This document shows, piece after piece, positions 60,375 to 64,000 of a stretch of DNA of 64,000 nt (position 1 is its first letter; each line of letters begins with the position of its first letter). Source of the stretch: Kluyvera intermedia (lineage in GTDB: Bacteria; Pseudomonadota; Gammaproteobacteria; Enterobacterales; Enterobacteriaceae); NCBI RefSeq assembly GCF_034424175.1, contig NZ_CP139986.1, positions 124,001-188,000 of the forward strand, read 5' to 3'. Under the pieces are notes generated by a model. It made no database searches and had not been told where the DNA came from. It saw only the letters and a list, made by a program, of their open reading frames with translations. The position numbers were made by a program, and so were the translations under genes.

Positions 60375-61697
60375 ATGCAAGCTTATTTCGACCAACTGGA
60401 TCGTGTTCGTTTCGAAGGCCCGAAAACCGAAAACCCGCTGGCTTTCCGTCACTACAATCCAGATGAATTAGTTCTGGGCAAACGTATGGAAGACCACCTG
60501 CGCTTTGCTGCCTGCTACTGGCACACCTTCTGCTGGAACGGTGCAGACATGTTCGGTATCGGTTCATTTGACCGTCCATGGCAGCAGCCGGGTGAAGCCA
60601 TCGAACGTGCGAAACGTAAAGCTGACGTTGCGTTTGAATTCTTCCACAAGCTGAATGTTCCATACTACTGCTTCCATGACATTGACGTGTCTCCGGAAGG
60701 CGCAAACCTGAAAGAGTATCTGAACAACTTTGCGCAGATGGTTGATGTGCTGGCAGAAAAACAGCAACAGAGCGGCGTGAAACTGCTGTGGGGTACCGCA
60801 AACTGTTTCACTAACCCACGTTACGGCGCGGGTGCGGCAACCAACCCGGATCCAGAAGTATTCGGCATGGCAGCGACTCAGGTATTCACTGCGATGAATG
60901 CCACCCATAAACTGGGCGGCGAAAACTATGTGTTGTGGGGCGGCCGTGAAGGTTATGAAACCCTGCTGAACACTGACCTGCGTCAGGAGCGTGAGCAGAT
61001 TGGCCGCTTCATGCAGATGGTGGTTGAGCACAAACACAAAATTGGCTTCCAGGGCACCCTGCTTATCGAACCAAAACCACAGGAACCGACTAAGCACCAG
61101 TACGACTATGATGCGTCAACGGTGTATGGCTTCTTAAAACAGTTCGGTCTGGAAAAAGAGATCAAACTGAACATCGAAGCGAACCACGCAACGCTGGCAG
61201 GCCACTCTTTCCATCACGAAATTGCTACTGCGATTGCGCTGGGCCTGTTTGGCTCCGTGGATGCCAACCGTGGCGACCCGCAGTTGGGTTGGGATACCGA
61301 CCAGTTCCCGAACAGCGTAGAAGAAAACTCGCTGGTGATGTATGAAATCCTCAAAGCGGGTGGCTTCACTACCGGCGGTATGAACTTTGACGCCAAAGTG
61401 CGTCGCCAGAGCACCGACAAATATGACTTGTTCTACGGTCACATTGGCGCAATGGACACTATGGCACTGTCACTGAAAGTGGCGGCTCGCATGATTGAGG
61501 GCGGCGAGCTGGATAAACGTGTGGCAAAACGCTATGCAGGCTGGAACGGTGAGCTGGGTCAGCAGATTCTGAAAGGTCAGATGTCACTGCAGGATCTGGC
61601 GAAGTACGCCGAGCAGAATCAGCTGGCGCCGCAGCACCATAGCGGCCATCAGGAACTGCTGGAAGGGTTGGTTAACCACTACCTGTTCGACAAGTAA
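60375..61697 (+). CDS. xylA: D-xylose isomerase
   Basis: Interconverts D-xylose and D-xylulose (also glucose/fructose), using two divalent metal ions. 440 aa, class II isomerase. The catalytic His is in YCFHDIDVSPEG (about 101), TrpGlyGlyArg in VLWGGREGYETL, metal ligands in LLIEPKPQEPTKHQYDYD (about 228-245) and in NIEANHATLAGH. GGAG at 60365-60368 supports the start MQAYFDQ; the frame opens four codons earlier. It is followed by an intercistronic hairpin and xylB. Confidence 0.97.
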   Translation: MQAYFDQLDRVRFEGPKTENPLAFRHYNPDELVLGKRMEDHLRFAACYWHTFCWNGADMFGIGSFDRPWQQPGEAIERAKRKADVAFEFFHKLNVPYYCFHDIDVSPEGANLKEYLNNFAQMVDVLAEKQQQSGVKLLWGTANCFTNPRYGAGAATNPDPEVFGMAATQVFTAMNATHKLGGENYVLWGGREGYETLLNTDLRQEREQIGRFMQMVVEHKHKIGFQGTLLIEPKPQEPTKHQYDYDASTVYGFLKQFGLEKEIKLNIEANHATLAGHSFHHEIATAIALGLFGSVDANRGDPQLGWDTDQFPNSVEENSLVMYEILKAGGFTTGGMNFDAKVRRQSTDKYDLFYGHIGAMDTMALSLKVAARMIEGGELDKRVAKRYAGWNGELGQQILKGQMSLQDLAKYAEQNQLAPQHHSGHQELLEGLVNHYLFDK

Positions 61698-61721
61698 GCC
61701 TTGAGTTTTGCAGGATAAACA

Positions 61722-61750
61722 ATGCCCGGAAGCGTAAGCTTGCCGGGCAT
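61722..61750 (+). other. Intercistronic hairpin xylA-xylB
   Basis: A stem ATGCCCGG-AAGC pairs with GCTT-(g)-CCGGGCAT (61722-61733 with 61738-61750), with loop GTAA and one bulged G. There is no T tract. It lies 24 nt after xylA and 25 nt before xylB, and probably sets the ratio of isomerase to kinase by protecting the xylA message; this is inference. Confidence 0.65.
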
Positions 61751-61775
61751 CGTACTCATTAAAGGAGCAGTCGCG

Positions 61776-63230
61776 ATGTATATCGGCATAGATCTCGGAA
61801 CGTCTGGCGTAAAGGCGATCCTGCTTGATGAGCAGGGCACCGTGCTGGCCTCGCACACGGAAAAATTGACGGTTTCTCGTCCACATCCTCTTTGGTCGGA
61901 ACAGGATCCTGAGCAGTGGTGGCAGGCGACAGACCTTGCCATGAAAGGGCTGGGTCAACAGCATAGTCTACAGGGTGTCAAAGCGCTGGGCATTGCCGGG
62001 CAGATGCACGGTGCGACGCTGCTGGACAAACAGCAGCACGTGCTGCGTCCGGCAATTTTGTGGAATGATGGTCGCTGTGCGCAAGAATGCCAATTGCTGG
62101 AAGAGCGGGTGAAAAACTCGCGTCAGATTACCGGTAACCTGATGATGCCAGGCTTCACTGCGCCGAAACTGCTGTGGGTGCAGCGACATGAAGAAGAGAT
62201 CTTCCGCCAGATTGATAAAGTTCTGTTACCGAAAGATTATTTGCGATTGCGTATGACGGGCGATTTTGCCAGCGATATGTCGGACGCGGCAGGTACGATG
62301 TGGATGGATGTGGCGAAGCGTGATTGGAGTGATGAGATGCTCGCGGCCACTGGTCTGACTCGCGACAACATGCCTGCGTTGTATGAAGGCTGCGACATTA
62401 CTGGACATCTGCTGGCATCGGTCGCCAAAGCGTGGAATATGCCAGCGGTGCCAGTTGTCGCCGGTGGCGGCGATAATGCTGCGGGCGCCGTTGGCGTCGG
62501 AATGGCGGACGCCGGACAGGCGATGCTGTCGCTGGGCACGTCGGGCGTCTATTTTGCGGTGAGCGAAGGCTTCTTGAGTAAACCTGAAAGTGCAGTGCAT
62601 AGCTTCTGTCATGCTCTACCTGGCCGCTGGCATTTGATGTCGGTGATGCTGAGTGCGGCATCTTGTCTGGATTGGGCGGCGAAGCTTACCGGGTTGGCGA
62701 CCGTTCCGGCGCTGATTGCCGCAGCAGAAACGGCAGATGTTAACGCCGGTGTGGTGTGGTTCTTACCGTATCTTTCTGGCGAACGCACACCGCACAACAA
62801 CCCAGAGGCCAAAGGCGTCTTCTTCGGTCTTACCCATCAACATGGTCCAGCCGAGCTAGCACGTGCCGTGTTGGAAGGTGTAGGTTTTGCGCTGGCGGAT
62901 GGTATGGACGTGGTTCACGCCTGCGGAGTTGAACCGAAAAGCATCACGCTTATCGGTGGGGGCGCGCGTAGCGCTTACTGGCGACAAATGCTGGCGGATA
63001 TCTGCGGCAAGCAACTGGATTACCGTACCGGTGGTGACGTTGGCCCTGCGTTGGGCGCCGCACGTCTGGCACAGTTGGCTATCTGCAAAGATAAAACGTA
63101 TGCGGAATTGCTGCCACAGCTTGCGCTGGAGCAAGAGCATCACCCTGATGCCGAACGCTTCGCATACTATGCGCCAAAACGTGAAACCTTCCGCCAAATC
63201 TATCAGCAATTACTGCCGTTAATGTCTTGA
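61776..63230 (+). CDS. xylB: Xylulokinase
   Basis: Phosphorylates D-xylulose to xylulose 5-phosphate, the entry to the pentose phosphate pathway. 484 aa, FGGY kinase family. The N-terminal phosphate loop is MYIGIDLGTSGVKA. The substrate-binding part has GIAGQMHGATLLD (about 71-83). The catalytic Asp lies in VVAGGGDNAAGAVG (about 233). The C-terminal ATP site has TLIGGGARSAYWRQMLAD. An AAAGGAG site is 7 nt before the start; the upstream frame runs through the hairpin and is not coding. Confidence 0.97.
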   Translation: MYIGIDLGTSGVKAILLDEQGTVLASHTEKLTVSRPHPLWSEQDPEQWWQATDLAMKGLGQQHSLQGVKALGIAGQMHGATLLDKQQHVLRPAILWNDGRCAQECQLLEERVKNSRQITGNLMMPGFTAPKLLWVQRHEEEIFRQIDKVLLPKDYLRLRMTGDFASDMSDAAGTMWMDVAKRDWSDEMLAATGLTRDNMPALYEGCDITGHLLASVAKAWNMPAVPVVAGGGDNAAGAVGVGMADAGQAMLSLGTSGVYFAVSEGFLSKPESAVHSFCHALPGRWHLMSVMLSAASCLDWAAKLTGLATVPALIAAAETADVNAGVVWFLPYLSGERTPHNNPEAKGVFFGLTHQHGPAELARAVLEGVGFALADGMDVVHACGVEPKSITLIGGGARSAYWRQMLADICGKQLDYRTGGDVGPALGAARLAQLAICKDKTYAELLPQLALEQEHHPDAERFAYYAPKRETFRQIYQQLLPLMS

Positions 63231-63232
63231 TG

Positions 63233-63264
63233 AGAAATGCCTCCTGATGTCAGGAGGCATTTCT
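63233..63264 (+). terminator. Terminator of xylAB
   Basis: A 14-bp stem AGAAATGCCTCCTG/CAGGAGGCATTTCT (63233-63246 with 63251-63264) with an ATGT loop is followed by TT. It starts 3 nt after the xylB stop. Confidence 0.88.
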
Positions 63265-63397
63265 TTAAAGAATTCAATCTGCGAAATAATAATAATTAAG
63301 TATGATTTTATTCTGAAATTTCCCTCTTAAGATGACATTTCTGTGTCGTCTTTCTCCGGTTCCCCATAAGGTATTTTGGGTGGATAAGGAGATCCAA

Positions 63398-63748
63398 ATG
63401 AAAGTATCAGTATTCACTTCCTGGTTGTTACTCATTGCCGGCATATTGATTTATGCCATTGGGTTATGGCGCGCATGCCCGTTATTGAGTGGAAAAGGCT
63501 ATTTTCTTGGTGTGCTTATGACCGGTATGTTTGTCACTTATGTTTATCTGCGCGAAGAAAGCATTGGGCGGGTGGATGAACGTTTTGCATCCGTATGTCA
63601 GATGGTGGCCCTGGTAACGGTTGGGCTGTTATTCGTGGGGGTGGTCAACGCGCCATTATCGCTGATTGAACGGATGGTTTACCCCGTCGCATTCTTTTTG
63701 TCCTTATATGGGCAAGTCTCGTTGTCTCGTTTATCAAAAAAAGAATAG
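63398..63748 (+). CDS. yiaB: YiaA/YiaB-domain inner-membrane protein YiaB
   Basis: A 116-aa protein with four hydrophobic helices (about 6-26, 35-52, 66-84, 90-108) and the family blocks GLWRACPLLSGKGYFLGVL and YPVAFFLSLYGQVSLSRL. It matches E. coli YiaB. The start MKVSVFTSW has AAGGAG upstream; the frame opens 22 codons earlier. It is followed by its paralog yiaA. The function is unknown. Confidence 0.9.
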   Translation: MKVSVFTSWLLLIAGILIYAIGLWRACPLLSGKGYFLGVLMTGMFVTYVYLREESIGRVDERFASVCQMVALVTVGLLFVGVVNAPLSLIERMVYPVAFFLSLYGQVSLSRLSKKE

Positions 63749-63820
63749 TCAGCGAAAAAGTATAGAGCTGATTAATCGATGATTTTTTCTCAGTTTTACT
63801 CAATGGAAAGAGGTAATGAG

Positions 63821-64000
63821 ATGGAAAGTAAAATGTCAATGTACTCACCTGCATTTAGTATCGTGTCATGGATTGCACTCGTTGGTGGTGTGGTGACCTA
63901 TCTGCTAGGATTGTGGAATGCAGATATGCTATTGAATGAAAAAGGATATTATTTCGCAGTGTTAATATTGGGCCTTTTCTCTGCGGCATCATATCAAAAA
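63821..64000 (+). CDS. yiaA: YiaA/YiaB-domain inner-membrane protein YiaA, partial
   Basis: The first 60 codons of a protein matching E. coli YiaA (SPAFSIVSWIALVGGVVTYL, then LNEKGYYFAVLILGLFSAAS). The frame is open at the window end; the full E. coli protein is about 145 aa and carries the family domain twice. GAGGTAATGAG lies just upstream. It is the likely second gene of yiaBA. Confidence 0.9.
   Translation, partial: MESKMSMYSPAFSIVSWIALVGGVVTYLLGLWNADMLLNEKGYYFAVLILGLFSAASYQK

Noticed and set aside
1..64000. Prophage, insertion sequence, toxin-antitoxin, CRISPR-Cas, tRNA or rRNA genes
   Set aside because: Reading through all gaps and gene products showed no integrase, transposase, repeat-spacer array or cloverleaf that could be supported.

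Overview
This window is a stretch of enterobacterial chromosome. Nearly every protein is close to its Escherichia coli K-12 counterpart, and the gene order follows the K-12 80-82 min region in reverse orientation. The REP-type palindromes (8885, 32181, 44683) and the protein sequences suggest an Enterobacter/Lelliottia/Leclercia/Citrobacter-like member of the Enterobacteriaceae. The species cannot be fixed from the sequence alone. There is no prophage, insertion sequence, CRISPR array, tRNA or rRNA gene that I can support.

Layout. 1-1295 is a partial cptA (core phosphoethanolamine transferase) that is not at this place in K-12. 1588-9406 holds housekeeping genes: yicC, rph-pyrE, slmA, dut-coaBC, radC, rpmB-rpmG, mutM, coaD. 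9415-21380 is the LPS core locus. waaA lies on the minus strand. An RfaH/JUMPstart-controlled plus-strand operon carries waaQ-waaG-waaP, two family-8 glycosyltransferases and one family-25 glycosyltransferase. Facing it on the minus strand are rfaD-waaF-waaC-waaL. The outer-core part (about 14.1-18.4 kb) is clearly AT-richer than its surroundings. 21597-23828 is kbl-tdh, followed by a family-2 glycosyltransferase. 24978-28730 is gpmI-envC-yibQ, and 28979-32170 is yibN-grxC-secB-gpsA-cysE. Then come trmL, the lactate operon lldPRD with two LldR-type operators, yibL, yibT, yibI-yibH, yibF, selA-selB and yiaY.

The clearest accessory segment is 45252-49679. A cytoplasmic GH127 beta-L-arabinofuranosidase and a GPH/MFS sugar transporter are divergent from an AraC-type regulator. 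They occupy the place between yiaY and ysaA where K-12 carries other sugar genes. The mannitol operon mtlADR, which in K-12 lies between yibT and yibI, is absent here. The last part holds ysaA, avtA, malS, bax and the complete xylose system: xylR and xylFGH on the minus strand, xylAB on the plus strand, with a shared CRP-controlled promoter region. It ends with yiaB and a partial yiaA.

Together the genes cover LPS inner and outer core synthesis, uptake and breakdown of xylose, arabinofuranosides, lactate and maltodextrins, selenocysteine insertion, protein export, cysteine and glycerol-3-phosphate synthesis, and nucleotide, coenzyme A and DNA repair functions. I found no gene system that looks wholly undescribed. 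The most useful second looks are the interleaved inverted repeats upstream of the waa operon, the GH127 cluster, the mtl loss, the relocated cptA, the cysteine-free YibN rhodanese and the eight-codon ORF overlapping the bax start.
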